Shown: positions 26,879-36,368, numbered from the stretch's first letter. The stretch: 64,000 bases of DNA from Clostridiales bacterium (GCA_009776955.1 WRMW01000007.1:20518-84517); one strand, 5' to 3'. Program-made: numbers and translations. Notes: generated by a model not told the origin, from the letters alone.

Positions 26879-27958
26879 CTATCTGGAGGCAAAATACTCG
26901 TCAACGCGGGATGTCGCCCATACTTTGTCCCATGTGACAAGATTGGGGTCGTTCACGTTGGTGGAGTCGATGATGAATATAGGCGAGTCATAGGTTTCCG
27001 GAACCGCTTCCCCATCGAACCACTTCAATATCTGCACGACCACGTCGCCGCCGACATAAGAGGGGGGATTGGCGCAAGTGGCAAGCACCTGGCCGTTCCC
27101 GATCATCTCGATGCCGGGGTCGGAGCCGTTGAACGTGACGACCTGTATCTGGCCAAGCACACCGTTCTCCTCTAGGACGTTGACGACGCCGGCGCACATA
27201 TCCTCATTGTGGACAAGCACCATATTGTAGTCTAGGTCGGACATCAGCGTATCCTCTGTTATGGAGATGGCTTCCGCACGCACCCAGTTCGCCGTCTGGC
27301 GGAAGATGACCTCTATGTCGCCACGTCCGATTGTCGCAGCCTCAAAGCCCTGTGAGTGCGGCTCGGCAACGCCTTGCCCAAGCTGCCCTTGTATTTCCAG
27401 CACCCTCAGCTCGCCCGGCACATTGTTGGCGACCCATTGGCCTATCTCGTAACCCATGTCATAGAATGAGTTTCCTATGGTGCTGGTCGCCTTTGCGGGG
27501 CCTTCTGCGGCAACAGAGCTCATCAGAAAGAGCGGGATGCCCGCTTCCTCACATAGCTGGGCGTTTATCTGAGCCGTTTCGCTGGATACGGAGAACACCG
27601 CGATGGCGTCAACGCCTTGGGCGATCAAGTCCTCGACATTTGAAATCTCCTTCTCCGAACTGTACTCCGCCAAAAGCGCGGTGACTGTCATGCCCGCATA
27701 CTCCGCAGCCATCCTTACGCTGTCTGCAAAGCTTTGGTAGTAGAACTCCGGCCCAGGCTGTATGAGGCCCAGGTGGTAGTTGTACGTGCCAGGGCCGTCG
27801 TGCGTGTTTCCAGCCGGAGCGGGCGCCGCTGGAGCGGGTGCGGGCGCCGGCGTGTCCTCGGCCGGCGCGGACGGCTGCGATGTGCATGCCGCCAGCATAG
27901 ATACCAGCAACACCATGGCTGCCAGCACTGCGATTATTTTAGTTCTTTTTGTCAACAT
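26879..27958 (-). CDS. Sugar-type ABC transporter substrate-binding lipoprotein (RbsB-like)
   Basis: 359 residues. Signal peptide with lipobox LAAC (Cys near residue 25), then a Pro/Ala-rich spacer, then a periplasmic-binding-protein type 1 fold: LIAQGVDAIAVFSVSSETAQ, TSTIGNSFYDMGYEIGQWV and VVTFNGSDPG are typical. It would sit as a lipoprotein on the outer face of the membrane and deliver ligand to the RbsC-like permease. ATG 27958 follows AAGGAGG at 27965-27971; the longer frame upstream has no such site. First gene of a five-gene operon. The ligand cannot be named: family members bind pentoses, galactose, AI-2 and others. Confidence 0.93.
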   Translation of the reverse strand: MLTKRTKIIAVLAAMVLLVSMLAACTSQPSAPAEDTPAPAPAPAAPAPAGNTHDGPGTYNYHLGLIQPGPEFYYQSFADSVRMAAEYAGMTVTALLAEYSSEKEISNVEDLIAQGVDAIAVFSVSSETAQINAQLCEEAGIPLFLMSSVAAEGPAKATSTIGNSFYDMGYEIGQWVANNVPGELRVLEIQGQLGQGVAEPHSQGFEAATIGRGDIEVIFRQTANWVRAEAISITEDTLMSDLDYNMVLVHNEDMCAGVVNVLEENGVLGQIQVVTFNGSDPGIEMIGNGQVLATCANPPSYVGGDVVVQILKWFDGEAVPETYDSPIFIIDSTNVNDPNLVTWDKVWATSRVDEYFASR

Positions 27959-27990
27959 TGATAGTTCCTCCTTGTTGGTAGAATAATATC

Positions 27991-28085
27991 TTTTGCGTAG
28001 GGCAAAATCTTCTATCAAACTGACTTTATCGCATCAAATGTTTGCAACGACGATATTATTCAAGAACGCAAAACCTTGGTTTTGC
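27991..28085 (-). promoter_or_regulatory. Two dyads sharing the half-site TTTTGC upstream of the ABC import operon
   Basis: Dyad 1 (28068-28085) is GCAAAACC, TT, GGTTTTGC: 8-bp perfect arms. Dyad 2 (27991-28007) is TTTTGC, 5 nt, GCAAAA. All four arms contain the same hexamer. They are separated by about 60 bp, in the promoter/leader region of the binding-protein gene. They are likely operator sites, perhaps for the ABC-AraC regulator in the operon. No good -35/-10 pair was found here. Confidence 0.5.
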
Positions 28086-28158
28086 CAGTAAATATTTCCG
28101 GCAGTCATATAGTGCGTAAAAATGTTTGTCCTTGATATATTTTTGAGTGTGTGACGTT

Positions 28159-29058
28159 TTAGGCGGGTTTTTTCGTTTTCTGGAGTTGCGACAAGATGAT
28201 GCCGCAAAATATCAAGGCGCAGCCGAAGTATGCGCGGCCGGTCATGGCCTCGTTTATAAGGATGACGCCGCCCACCACGGAAAACACGGATTCTAATGAG
28301 AAAATGACCGAGGCCTTGGCGGGGGCGACGTAGCGCTGGCCAACCACCTGGAGCGTGTACGCCACGCCGATGGAACCGATGCCCCTATAGAGCAGAGGGG
28401 CTATGCCCATAAGCATATAGGCTGGCACGACGGGCTCCGTCAGCACGGCAAAGATCATGCAGAGAGCGCCGCAGATGACGAACTGGATCATGGAGAGCCT
28501 AAGGGCGCTGACCTTTGGCGCAAACCTGTCTATCGCGATGATATGCGCCGCCCAGAAGCAGGCGCCGAGAAGCAACAGGCCATCGCCAAGCATAAGGCTG
28601 CCCAAGCCGTCCTCCACGCAGAGGAAGTACATGCCGACCACCGCGATGCCCGCGCCCGCCCATATAAGCTTTCCCGCAGGCCTTTTCATAAAGATTCCGG
28701 CTATCGGCACTATTATTATATACAGCCCGGTGATAAACCCGGACTTTCCGGCGGAGCCCGTCAAGTCCACGCCGAATTGCTGAAGGTTGCCAGCGAAAAA
28801 GACGAGCAGGCCGCAGACCGCACCGTACTTCCATAGCGTCCGCCGCATCGCGGCGTCCGGCTTCGCCCTGTCGAAAATCAGAGTGATAGGCACAAGCGAT
28901 GCAGCCCCTATAAGGAACGATAGACCGTTGAACAGGAACGGCCGCATATATTCCATGCCGACCACTTGCGCAACAAAAGAAACCCCCCAAATGATGGAGG
29001 TTAGAAAGAGCAGAATTGTAGCTTTTAATTCTTTTGATGCCATTGCTTTTGCCGTCAC
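28159..29058 (-). CDS. DMT-family (EamA) transporter
   Basis: 299 residues with about ten membrane helices in two EamA repeats. Features: an N-terminal [20 protein letters not shown] and a C-terminal [20 protein letters not shown], typical of drug/metabolite exporters of the RhaT/YdcZ type. The start is GTG 29058, forming a GTGA overlap with the stop of the amino-acid ABC ATPase, so it belongs to that operon. It may export an amino acid or a derived metabolite, but this is only context. Confidence 0.87.
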   Translation of the reverse strand: MTAKAMASKELKATILLFLTSIIWGVSFVAQVVGMEYMRPFLFNGLSFLIGAASLVPITLIFDRAKPDAAMRRTLWKYGAVCGLLVFFAGNLQQFGVDLTGSAGKSGFITGLYIIIVPIAGIFMKRPAGKLIWAGAGIAVVGMYFLCVEDGLGSLMLGDGLLLLGACFWAAHIIAIDRFAPKVSALRLSMIQFVICGALCMIFAVLTEPVVPAYMLMGIAPLLYRGIGSIGVAYTLQVVGQRYVAPAKASVIFSLESVFSVVGGVILINEAMTGRAYFGCALIFCGIILSQLQKTKKPA

Positions 29059-29813
29059 AGAATGCTTTTCAGGAATTGGCGGGCACGCGGGTTCTGCGGG
29101 TTGGTGAAAAATTCGTCCGGCGTGCCAGTTTCGCCTATCTCGCCCTCTACCATAAAGATGACGCGGTCTGCCGCCTCACGCGCAAAGCCCATCTCGTGCG
29201 TGACGACAAGCATGGTCATGCCGCTTTTCGCGAGGTCTACCATCACCTCCAATACGTCCCCGACCAGTTCAGGGTCGAGGGAACTGGTCGGCTCGTCAAA
29301 GAGCATTATCTCCGGCTCCATCGCAAGCGCCCGCGCTATGGCGACACGCTGCTGCTGTCCGCCGGAAAGCTTGGATGGGAACTCGTCGAACTTGTCTGCG
29401 AGCCCGACCTTGGCAAGTATCTCTTCGGCTATTTTCGAGGCTTGCTGCTCGGGCATTTTCTTTACGTGGATGGGGGCGAGCATAACGTTTTCCTTGGCGG
29501 TCTTGTGCGGAAATAGGTTGAAGCGCTGAAAGACCATGCCCGTTCTGAGCAATATCTGTGCGCGACGCTCCCTTGACATATGTACGTGCTGATGGCCGTT
29601 CACCCGTTTTTCAATAAGTTCGTCGTCAATATAAATCTCGCCATCCGAGATGGTTTCGAGGCCGTTAATGCAACGCAAAAAAGTGGACTTGCCCGAACCC
29701 GACGGCCCGATGATAGCGACAACCTCGCCCAAGTCAACGGTCAAACTGACGTTCTTGACTGCCTCGACTATCGCGAAGGTCTTGCATATATCAACGGTTT
29801 TTATTACCGACAT
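29055..29813 (-). CDS. Polar amino acid ABC transporter ATP-binding protein (GlnQ/HisP type)
   Basis: 252 residues. Walker [16 protein letters not shown], signature [16 protein letters not shown], Walker [16 protein letters not shown], the His switch [16 protein letters not shown]. This is the standard single-domain ATPase for amino acid importers. ATG 29813 is favoured because GGGGCAGGA lies 5 nt before it; an in-frame ATG at 29843 overlaps the permease stop. An insert [17 protein letters not shown] is only slightly unusual. Operon with permease, binding protein and EamA exporter. Confidence 0.93.
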   Translation of the reverse strand: MSVIKTVDICKTFAIVEAVKNVSLTVDLGEVVAIIGPSGSGKSTFLRCINGLETISDGEIYIDDELIEKRVNGHQHVHMSRERRAQILLRTGMVFQRFNLFPHKTAKENVMLAPIHVKKMPEQQASKIAEEILAKVGLADKFDEFPSKLSGGQQQRVAIARALAMEPEIMLFDEPTSSLDPELVGDVLEVMVDLAKSGMTMLVVTHEMGFAREAADRVIFMVEGEIGETGTPDEFFTNPQNPRARQFLKSIL

Positions 29814-29835
29814 TATATCCTGCCCCTCTTCTTCA

Positions 29836-30495
29836 TCATTCATACAACGAATATTTCTTTTCGAGCCTGTTGAATACGTACGTGAATACTCCGGTCAAAA
29901 CCAAATATATCGCCAGCGTCGGGATAAAAACAAGCGCGCTTGCCCTGTTTGATGATATCATCCTGGCCTGGAACGTGAGGTCGTTTAGCGCGATGATGGA
30001 CACGAGCGCCGTGTCTTTCAGCACCATAATAAACTCGTTGCAAACCGGCGGTATCATGCGCCTGTACGACTGCGGTATAATGACAAGCCTCATCGCCTGC
30101 CCGTAAGAAAGGCCAAGCGAGCGCGCCGCTTCTAGCTGTCCTTTGTCTATCGACTGTATCGCCGCCCTTATTATTTCTGCAAGATAAGCCGCGATATTGA
30201 GGGAAAAGGTGACATACGCTGCCGTAAAACGACCCATTGTAAAGCTGTCATCGATAAGAGGCAGACCAAAATAAACGATGAACAATTGCAACAAAAGCGG
30301 CGTACCGCGAAAGAAGAACACGTAGGCGGTCGCCGGTTTGCTGATAAGCGGGTTCTTGGATATTTTCCCTAGAGCCAGAAAGACGCCGAGCACAAGCGCC
30401 GTACACACCGACGTAATCGTCAGTGTCAGCGTCGTGCCCGTCGCCTCAATGAGTACGGGCATCCATAGGAATATTTGGTCGAGCGATTCTTTCAT
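29836..30495 (-). CDS. Polar amino acid ABC transporter permease
   Basis: 219 residues, about five helices, the HisM/GlnP family. Seen: [19 protein letters not shown] and the EAA loop [29 protein letters not shown], which docks to the ATPase. Only one permease gene, so a homodimer. It directly abuts the binding-protein gene (stop 30496). Confidence 0.93.
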   Translation of the reverse strand: MKESLDQIFLWMPVLIEATGTTLTLTITSVCTALVLGVFLALGKISKNPLISKPATAYVFFFRGTPLLLQLFIVYFGLPLIDDSFTMGRFTAAYVTFSLNIAAYLAEIIRAAIQSIDKGQLEAARSLGLSYGQAMRLVIIPQSYRRMIPPVCNEFIMVLKDTALVSIIALNDLTFQARMISSNRASALVFIPTLAIYLVLTGVFTYVFNRLEKKYSLYE

Positions 30496-31335
30496 CTATT
30501 CGTTTCGTACTACGATGGACAAAGCATTTGACACATAGGGCTCAGTCAGAAGATACCTTTCCTTGCGCGGCTCCGTGATGGACACGGACGAAATGATGAT
30601 GTCGTACTCTCCTCTTTCGAGCGCGAAGAAGATGCCGTCCCATGCGGTGTTGACAAATTCGACTTCTAGGCCAAGGAGCTCGCCGAGGCGATATGACACG
30701 TCGATATCAAAGCCTATGGGCGTACGCCCGTCTTCCGCAAGGTATTCCATTGGCGGGTAGCCCACTTCCACACCAACCAAAAGCTTGCCTTCGGCTATCG
30801 TGGTGAAGTCCATCGGGATGGTGGGCGCTGACGAAGGGTTGCGAAGCCCTGCCGTGAAATCCTCGCCGAAATGCTCCACCGCGATCCTGGACATGGAACC
30901 GTCAAAGAACATGGTATCAAGAGCCGCCTCGACAGCCGCAAGAAGAGCGGTTGACTCTTTTGCGAGGCAAAGCCCCAGAGGCTCGCCTTCATCGTTGACC
31001 CAAGCAAGCCTGTACTTGTCGCCGCCCGACAAGTAGTACCCAGCCACGACGCTGTCCACATAGACCGCATCAACGCGTTCAAGCGCAAGATCGTCAAAGC
31101 ATTGCGTGACTTTCTCGTAGCGATGGACGGTAACGCCCGTCATGCCATCTTCGATCATCTCGTCGATACTGATGGCCGCCGTCGTATCGACCTGCACCGC
31201 AATCTCGTGACCCGGGAAGTCTGCCGGCGAATTGATAGCGCCTCCGCCTCCGCTTGAAGTCCCGCCGCCGCAGGCCGCCAGAATGAGCGCCAGACATACA
31301 GCCAGTGAGATTGCAATAGTTTTCTTCATATTCAT
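30496..31335 (-). CDS. Amino-acid-type ABC substrate-binding lipoprotein, circularly permuted
   Basis: 279 residues with signal peptide and lipobox LAAC. The order of the two halves of the SBP_bac_3 fold is reversed. Residues 37-160 match the second half of normal proteins (ADFPGHEIAVQVDTTAA, VDAVYVDSVVAGYYL, GLCLAKES, ending IAVEHFGE). Then comes a spacer, and residues 184-279 match the usual first half (KLLVGVEVGYPPMEYLAEDG, GFDIDVSYRL, VEFVNTAWDGIFFAL, DIIISSVSITEPRKERYLLTEPY). Nothing is missing, so it is likely folded and active. ATG 31335 is the best-spaced of three clustered ATGs after AGGAGG. Substrate: a polar amino acid, not defined. Confidence 0.9.
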   Translation of the reverse strand: MNMKKTIAISLAVCLALILAACGGGTSSGGGGAINSPADFPGHEIAVQVDTTAAISIDEMIEDGMTGVTVHRYEKVTQCFDDLALERVDAVYVDSVVAGYYLSGGDKYRLAWVNDEGEPLGLCLAKESTALLAAVEAALDTMFFDGSMSRIAVEHFGEDFTAGLRNPSSAPTIPMDFTTIAEGKLLVGVEVGYPPMEYLAEDGRTPIGFDIDVSYRLGELLGLEVEFVNTAWDGIFFALERGEYDIIISSVSITEPRKERYLLTEPYVSNALSIVVRNE

Positions 31336-31352
31336 GATTCGCATAACCTCCT

Positions 31353-31398
31353 ATTCAAAATTGAATTTTCATTATACCATTTATTTAACTTTGTCCAA
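31353..31398 (-). promoter_or_regulatory. Promoter and dyad for the amino acid ABC operon
   Basis: Minus strand: -35 TTGGAC (31393-31398), 16-nt spacer, extended -10 TGGTATAAT (-10 hexamer 31371-31376). Just downstream, over the start of the transcript, is the dyad ATTCAA, 2 nt, TTGAAT (31353-31366), followed by AGGAGG. The dyad is placed where a repressor would block initiation. Confidence 0.7.
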
Positions 31399-31437
31399 CT
31401 TTTTTTGTAGATTAGGTTTTTGGGGATTTTCGCGTGC

Positions 31438-33093
31438 TCAAGGCCCTTGCTTACCCCATGAGCTTTTAAGACCAATTATCTGGTTAAAGACTTTGGGGGC
31501 GCCTTGCTTCGAATCTGTAAGCTTTGAGTCGGCGATATAATAGCCGTGGCGGAAAAACTGGAAGCGCTCGCCGGGAAGGGCGTGGGTGAGCGAGGGCTCT
31601 GCTTGGCATGTTTTTATGGTTACGGAGTTTTTTGCAATGGTTTGGGTGCCGTCTTCGGCTTCGTCCATCAAGTAGGAGTATTCGCGTACGGTGACGGGAA
31701 CTGACGTTCGCGCGTCTACCCAATGTATCGTGCCTTTGACCTTGCGGCCCTCAAACCCTTCACCGCTCTTTGTCTCAGGGTCGTATGTACAGCGAATCTC
31801 TGTAATCTTTCCTGCGGCGTCCTTGATGACTTCACGAGCGGTTATGAAGTACGCGCCTTTGAAACGCACCTCGTTTCCGGTAAAAAGGCGGAAGTATTTT
31901 TTTGGCGGATCCTCCATAAAGTCTTCGCCGTCTATCCAAAGCTCACGCGAAAACGGCACAGCCCGCTCGCCCATTTCGGGAATCTCGCGGTTGTTTTCCA
32001 TTATGGCTTCCTCTGTAAGGTCTTCGGGGTAGTTTTCGATAACGACCTTGATGGGATCGAATACGACGTTGCGGTTTTCCACTTTTTCCTTTAGGTCCTC
32101 GCGGACAAAATGCTCAAGGAACTCTATGTCCACCGTGCTGTTCGCCTTTGCCACGCCTATTTCCTCGCAAAAGCGGCGGATGGCTTCGGGCGTGTATCCG
32201 CGCCGCCTTATCCCTGCCAAGGTCGGCATTCTGGGGTCGTCCCAGCCTTCGACCGTGCCATCGTCTACAAGTGATTTCAGATGGCGTTTGCTCATAAGCG
32301 TATGGGTAAGATTCAGGCGGGCAAACTCTATCTGGCGGGGCGGCGCAGGCCAGTCAAGAGACTCAAGCACCCATTCGTAGAGCGGCCTGTGGTCCTCAAA
32401 TTCTATGGAGCAGAGCGAGTGAGTGATGTTCTCTATGGCGTCCTCGATGGGATGCGCGTAGTCGTACATCGGGTAGACGCACCATTCGTCCCCCGTATTG
32501 TGGTGCGAAGCGTGGGCTATGCGATAGATGACCGGGTCGCGCATATTGATGTTCGGCGAGGCCATGTCTATCTTCGCCCTGAGAACCATTGCGCCGTCTG
32601 GGTGCTTGCCTTCCTTCATGTCACGGAAAAGGCGAAGGCTTTCTTCGGGCGGCCTATTTCGCCAAGGGCTTTCCTTGCCCGGTTCGGTCAGCGACCCGCG
32701 GGCGGCGCTTATCTCGTCGGCGCTTTGCTCGTCCACATAGGCGAGGCCTTTTTCGATAAGGTATTCCGCGCCCTCGTACATACGCGGAAAATAGTCCGAG
32801 GCAAAACGCAGATCGTCCCATTTGAAGCCGAGCCAAGCCACGTCCTCTTTTATCGACTCGACGTATTCGGTGTCCTCTTTGACCGGGTTTGTGTCGTCAA
32901 AGCGTAAGTTGCAAAGACCGCCGTACTTCTCGGCGGTCGTGAAGTTGATGCATATGGCTTTTGCATGCCCTATGTGCAGATAGCCGTTGGGCTCCGGCGG
33001 GAAGCGTGTATGAATGGGGCGGTCGTAGCGCCCGTTCTTGACATCTTCGTCAATGAAGCTGTGGATGAAATTGCTGCCCTGCGATTCCGACAT
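31438..33093 (-). CDS. glnS: Glutaminyl-tRNA synthetase
   Basis: 551 residues, full length. Class I motifs: HIGH in [15 protein letters not shown], and the KMSKS-like [11 protein letters not shown]. The GlnRS/GluRS discriminating region and the C-terminal anticodon-binding beta-barrels ([17 protein letters not shown]) fit GlnRS. Most Firmicutes make Gln-tRNA by the GatCAB route, so a GlnRS suggests transfer in the lineage. It begins 8 nt after the thlA stop and is probably cotranscribed from the promoter at 34331. Confidence 0.95.
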   Translation of the reverse strand: MSESQGSNFIHSFIDEDVKNGRYDRPIHTRFPPEPNGYLHIGHAKAICINFTTAEKYGGLCNLRFDDTNPVKEDTEYVESIKEDVAWLGFKWDDLRFASDYFPRMYEGAEYLIEKGLAYVDEQSADEISAARGSLTEPGKESPWRNRPPEESLRLFRDMKEGKHPDGAMVLRAKIDMASPNINMRDPVIYRIAHASHHNTGDEWCVYPMYDYAHPIEDAIENITHSLCSIEFEDHRPLYEWVLESLDWPAPPRQIEFARLNLTHTLMSKRHLKSLVDDGTVEGWDDPRMPTLAGIRRRGYTPEAIRRFCEEIGVAKANSTVDIEFLEHFVREDLKEKVENRNVVFDPIKVVIENYPEDLTEEAIMENNREIPEMGERAVPFSRELWIDGEDFMEDPPKKYFRLFTGNEVRFKGAYFITAREVIKDAAGKITEIRCTYDPETKSGEGFEGRKVKGTIHWVDARTSVPVTVREYSYLMDEAEDGTQTIAKNSVTIKTCQAEPSLTHALPGERFQFFRHGYYIADSKLTDSKQGAPKVFNQIIGLKSSWGKQGP

Positions 33094-33101
33094 CTGCGAC
33101 C

Positions 33102-34277
33102 CTATCTCTTGACGATAAGGGCAGTCCCCTGGCCGCCACCGATGCAGAGCGTGGCAAGGCCGGTCTTGGAATCCCTGCGTGCCATTTCGTGAAGCAATGT
33201 CACAACGATGCGGGCGCCAGAAGCTCCTATGGGATGGCCGAGCGCTATGGCGCCGCCGTTGACGTTTGTCTTTTCCGGATCGAGCTTCAGCTCGTTGCCG
33301 ACCACGACAGCCTGTGCTGCAAATGCCTCGTTTGCTTCGACAAGGTCAATATCGTCTATTGTCATGCCTGCTTTTTCAAGCGCCTTGCTCGAGGCGGGGA
33401 TCGGGCCTGTGCCCATGATTGCGGGATCCACGCCCGCCGAAGCGTAGGACACTATGGTGGCAAGGATTTTCAGATTGTGCTTCTCGGCGTATTCTTTGGA
33501 TGTCACGATGACAGCGGCTGCCCCATCGTTGATGCCCGATGAATTTGCGCCCGTTACCACGCCGTCGTCCTTGAACGCAGGCTTGAACCCTGCAAGGCCC
33601 TCGGCAGTCACGCCGGGTGTATAGTGTTCATCTGTGTCGAACATGGCGAACTCGCCCTTGCCCTTGGGTATCTCGACAGGGACTATCTCGTCCTTGAAGC
33701 GCCCGCTCGTGATGGCCGCTTCCGCACGCTGCTGCGAACGAGCCGCATACTCGTCAACCTGCTCTCTTGTCAGCCCCCATTGCTCGACTACGTTTTCCGC
33801 CGTGATGCCCATATGGTAGCCCTCGAACGCATCGCTTAGCCCATCGGCGATCATTGCGTCGACAAGCACCGTGTCGCCATAGCGTATGCCCCATCTGGCT
33901 TTAAGAATGTAGTTTGACTGGGTCATGTTTTCGGCGCCGCCCGTCACTATCACGTCTGCGTCGCCCGCCTTGATGATCTGAGCCGCAAGGCTGATCGCCC
34001 GCATGCCCGACCCGCAGACTTTATTTAGCGTAAAAGACGGCACTTCCTTGGGTATGCCCGCATGAATCATCACCTGACGCGCCAGGTTCTGCCCAAGGCC
34101 GCTCTGTAGGACACAGCCGAAGATGCCCTCGTCAACTTCTTCGGGGCTGATGCCCGCCCTTTTCAGCGCCTCCTTGACAACAAGTGTGCCAAGCTGCGCC
34201 GCTGTTGTATTCTTCAGGCTTCTGTTGTATTTCCCTATTGGTGTGCGTACTGCGCTAACGATAACCGCTTCTCTCAT
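33102..34277 (-). CDS. thlA: Acetyl-CoA acetyltransferase (thiolase)
   Basis: 391 residues, biosynthetic thiolase. Nucleophile Cys88 in [10 protein letters not shown], then [18 protein letters not shown] (His) and the second Cys in [10 protein letters not shown]. It joins two acetyl-CoA to acetoacetyl-CoA, the first step to butyrate or butanol. No hbd, bcd or etf genes lie next to it, but a crotonase is 2.2 kb away on the other strand. ATG follows AAAGGAGTGAAGA. First gene of an apparent thlA-glnS unit. Confidence 0.95.
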   Translation of the reverse strand: MREAVIVSAVRTPIGKYNRSLKNTTAAQLGTLVVKEALKRAGISPEEVDEGIFGCVLQSGLGQNLARQVMIHAGIPKEVPSFTLNKVCGSGMRAISLAAQIIKAGDADVIVTGGAENMTQSNYILKARWGIRYGDTVLVDAMIADGLSDAFEGYHMGITAENVVEQWGLTREQVDEYAARSQQRAEAAITSGRFKDEIVPVEIPKGKGEFAMFDTDEHYTPGVTAEGLAGFKPAFKDDGVVTGANSSGINDGAAAVIVTSKEYAEKHNLKILATIVSYASAGVDPAIMGTGPIPASSKALEKAGMTIDDIDLVEANEAFAAQAVVVGNELKLDPEKTNVNGGAIALGHPIGASGARIVVTLLHEMARRDSKTGLATLCIGGGQGTALIVKR

Positions 34278-34330
34278 TCTTCACTCCTTTATTTGTGTTT
34301 TTCTGCTTATTCCCAGAGATTTACCTACTG

Positions 34331-34359
34331 ATAATACGATGTTTTGGGCACGATTTCAA
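34331..34359 (-). promoter_or_regulatory. Promoter of thlA-glnS
   Basis: Minus strand: -35 TTGAAA (34354-34359), 17-nt spacer, -10 TATTAT (34331-34336), about 53 nt before ATG 34277. Just upstream, the 10-mer TAAAAACTTA occurs twice in tandem (34371-34390), perhaps a regulator site. Confidence 0.65.
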
Positions 34360-34476
34360 TGTGAACCATGTAAGTTTTTATAAGTTTTTACGTGACATCG
34401 CACAAAGAGCATATTTCCCCTCGATGCTTCTATGATATTTCACAAAGGATTTGCAGCCGATGCAGTTGGTGCGGCG

Positions 34477-35466
34477 CTACTTGAGCATGACCGTGTATTT
34501 TTCGACGAACTTGACGGGGTTGTAGGAGAGCTTGGCCTTGCGAAGCCCAGGAATGCCCATGTCTTCCTCGCGGTTGATGCGCTTTACATTCGATGCCATC
34601 GCCTTGCAAAATTCGTTGTTGATGGCTTGGTAGAGGCCGCGGTACTCCGTGTTGGCCTTTTCGATATGCACAACCACGGTTCTCGTGCCGATGCGGCCGC
34701 CTATGCTGATCGCTTCGATCTTGCCGTCTATGCGTATGCAGCCGGACAGGTACCCTATATTATCCAGATTCAAAATCGCGTCATGTATGGCGGTTTCTTC
34801 GTATTTCAGCTGCTCGCGTTCGCGTGGGTTCTGCAAATCTTTCCGCTCGTTGAACGCATGGATGAACGCCATGACGTCGTCCGCCATATCAGAGGTCATT
34901 TCGCTGTATTCATATGAATGATTTCTTTGGAAATAATTGAGGTGGTTCTTTTTGGAGTGATAGGCTCGTCCCTTGAGCTCGATAAGGTCCTTTGTGTCGT
35001 ATAGATAGTCGAAGTTTGGACGGTCTGCCTCGAACGTCAGTTCTCCGGGCATGGCTTTTTCCAGGATTTCGAGCATATGGAACGGCACCAGCCTCATGCT
35101 GAAAGGGCTTTTGTTTGATGCGAATATCTCTCTGGCGTCCAAAATTGTCTGGCGGAGGCTTTTCGGGTCGTACTCGCCGGTTCGCGTCAAAGGGACAAAC
35201 ATAAACGGATTGTCGCCGTTGAAGTAGAGGTTGTCAGAGCCTGTGAGGCAAAGATATTCGCCGATCTGCTCCCAACGGAAATGGTTTATGCTTTGCCACA
35301 TAAAAAGGGAGGTGTAGGTGAGGCCGCTTGCTTTGTAGTCGAAACCGTTCAGAAAGGATTCCAAAAGGGCTCTGTCTTCGAGCGTTATGCGGCCGCTGAA
35401 TAGGTGCACGGGAGGGGGGGGCTCAATGGGAGCGGATGTCGTAATGGGAAGGGGGGTGATTTCCAT
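34477..35466 (-). CDS. DUF2156 protein (C-terminal domain of lysylphosphatidylglycerol synthase type)
   Basis: 329 residues, soluble. Two GNAT-like halves: N-terminal YTSLFMWQSINHFRWEQIGEYLCLTG, and C-terminal KKNHLNYFQRNHSYEYSEM, AISIGGRIGTRTVVVHIEKANTEYRG and NREEDMGIPGLRKAKLSYNPVKF, as in DUF2156 proteins. In MprF the same domain transfers lysine from tRNA to lipid. This protein has no membrane half, so its acceptor is unknown. The start ATG 35466 shares its base with the surE stop (TAATG); an ATG at 35481 inside surE is an alternative. The N terminus is Pro-rich. Confidence 0.85.
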   Translation of the reverse strand: MEITPLPITTSAPIEPPPPVHLFSGRITLEDRALLESFLNGFDYKASGLTYTSLFMWQSINHFRWEQIGEYLCLTGSDNLYFNGDNPFMFVPLTRTGEYDPKSLRQTILDAREIFASNKSPFSMRLVPFHMLEILEKAMPGELTFEADRPNFDYLYDTKDLIELKGRAYHSKKNHLNYFQRNHSYEYSEMTSDMADDVMAFIHAFNERKDLQNPREREQLKYEETAIHDAILNLDNIGYLSGCIRIDGKIEAISIGGRIGTRTVVVHIEKANTEYRGLYQAINNEFCKAMASNVKRINREEDMGIPGLRKAKLSYNPVKFVEKYTVMLK

Positions 35467-36356
35467 TATTTTCCATTCCATATATTGCGGAGGGAGTCGA
35501 GGCTGCGGTGGGCCGTCAGGTCGAAGTGCAAGGGGGTAATGGTCGCATAGCCAAGCCCGTTCGCGATGATGTCGCTCTCGTCAGGGGCGGATTCGCCAAT
35601 TATCTGCGGCGCACCCGAATAGTGGTAGCCCGTGCGGCCTTCGCCGTCCGTCTGCTCATGGAACCATTCATCGTATGCGCGATAGGAGAGCGGGCAGACC
35701 TTGGGGCCTTTGATTTCATCTGGCGGCAGGTCGGGCACGTTCACGTTGAGGATAACGTGCGGCTCGTGGATGAAATGGATGTCGAGCGATTTTGGGTCTT
35801 TGGCTATTCGTTTTGAGAAAGGCTCGGAGCGGGCGATTTTTTGCGCCAGTTCCATGGCTTTGCCGAAGTTGGTGGGCGTGCGGTGGAACGACAGGTTTGA
35901 GCTGATGGACATCGCTGCCGCCGGCAGCCCGCAGAGCGCCCCTTCGACGGCCGCCGAGACCGTACCGGAATACAGCGTGTCCGTGCCGAGGTTCATGCCG
36001 TGGTTGAAGCCGGAAAATACCATGTCTATTTCGACGCCCCGGTCGCGGTAAATCTCTATACCTATCTTGACGCAATCGGCGGGCGTGCCTTCCATGGCGA
36101 TGGCATGCTTCGCCTCGGGAAAAGGGACGTCCTCGATGTTGACGAGGCGACCGATGGTGATGCCGTGCCCGCTTGCGCTCTTTTGCGTATGGGGGGCACA
36201 GATGTATACGTCGCCGACTTCGGAGAGGGCTTTCGCAAGCTTGTGCATGCCGAGGGCGTCAATGCCATCGTCATTCACGACCAGGATGTTTTTGCCGTGG
36301 TTTGTGCTTTTGCCGTGGTTTGTGCTTTTGATATGTTCAGGTGTACCTATGTCCAT
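35466..36356 (-). CDS. surE: 5'/3'-nucleotidase SurE
   Basis: 296 residues. Metal-site motifs NILVVNDDGIDA, the SASGH region (APHTQKSASGH) and SGFNHGMNLGTDTLYSGTVSAA are intact. SurE removes phosphate from nucleoside monophosphates in stationary phase and stress. It starts with an unusual 22-residue N-terminal addition containing STNHGK twice, encoded by an exact 18-bp tandem duplication. The only start is ATG 36356, which has no Shine-Dalgarno but a TAAAAT box 6 nt upstream. Translationally linked to the DUF2156 gene. Confidence 0.93.
   Translation of the reverse strand: MDIGTPEHIKSTNHGKSTNHGKNILVVNDDGIDALGMHKLAKALSEVGDVYICAPHTQKSASGHGITIGRLVNIEDVPFPEAKHAIAMEGTPADCVKIGIEIYRDRGVEIDMVFSGFNHGMNLGTDTLYSGTVSAAVEGALCGLPAAAMSISSNLSFHRTPTNFGKAMELAQKIARSEPFSKRIAKDPKSLDIHFIHEPHVILNVNVPDLPPDEIKGPKVCPLSYRAYDEWFHEQTDGEGRTGYHYSGAPQIIGESAPDESDIIANGLGYATITPLHFDLTAHRSLDSLRNIWNGK
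36294..36329 (-). repeat. 18-bp tandem duplication in the 5' end of surE
   Basis: Two exact copies of gccgtggtttgtgctttt (36294-36311 and 36312-36329), encoding STNHGK twice ahead of the conserved SurE core. Confidence 0.9.
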
Positions 36357-36362
36357 CGTTTG

Positions 36363-36368
36363 ATTTTA
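36363..36368 (-). promoter_or_regulatory. Possible -10 for a leaderless surE transcript
   Basis: TAAAAT on the minus strand, 6 nt before ATG 36356. There is no ribosome binding site. Weak alone; same geometry as at 20848 and 25535. Confidence 0.3.

Noticed and set aside
30496..31335. Binding protein as a pseudogene fragment
   Set aside because: Both halves are complete, a signal peptide, lipobox, promoter and ribosome binding site are present, and the permease and ATPase follow directly.
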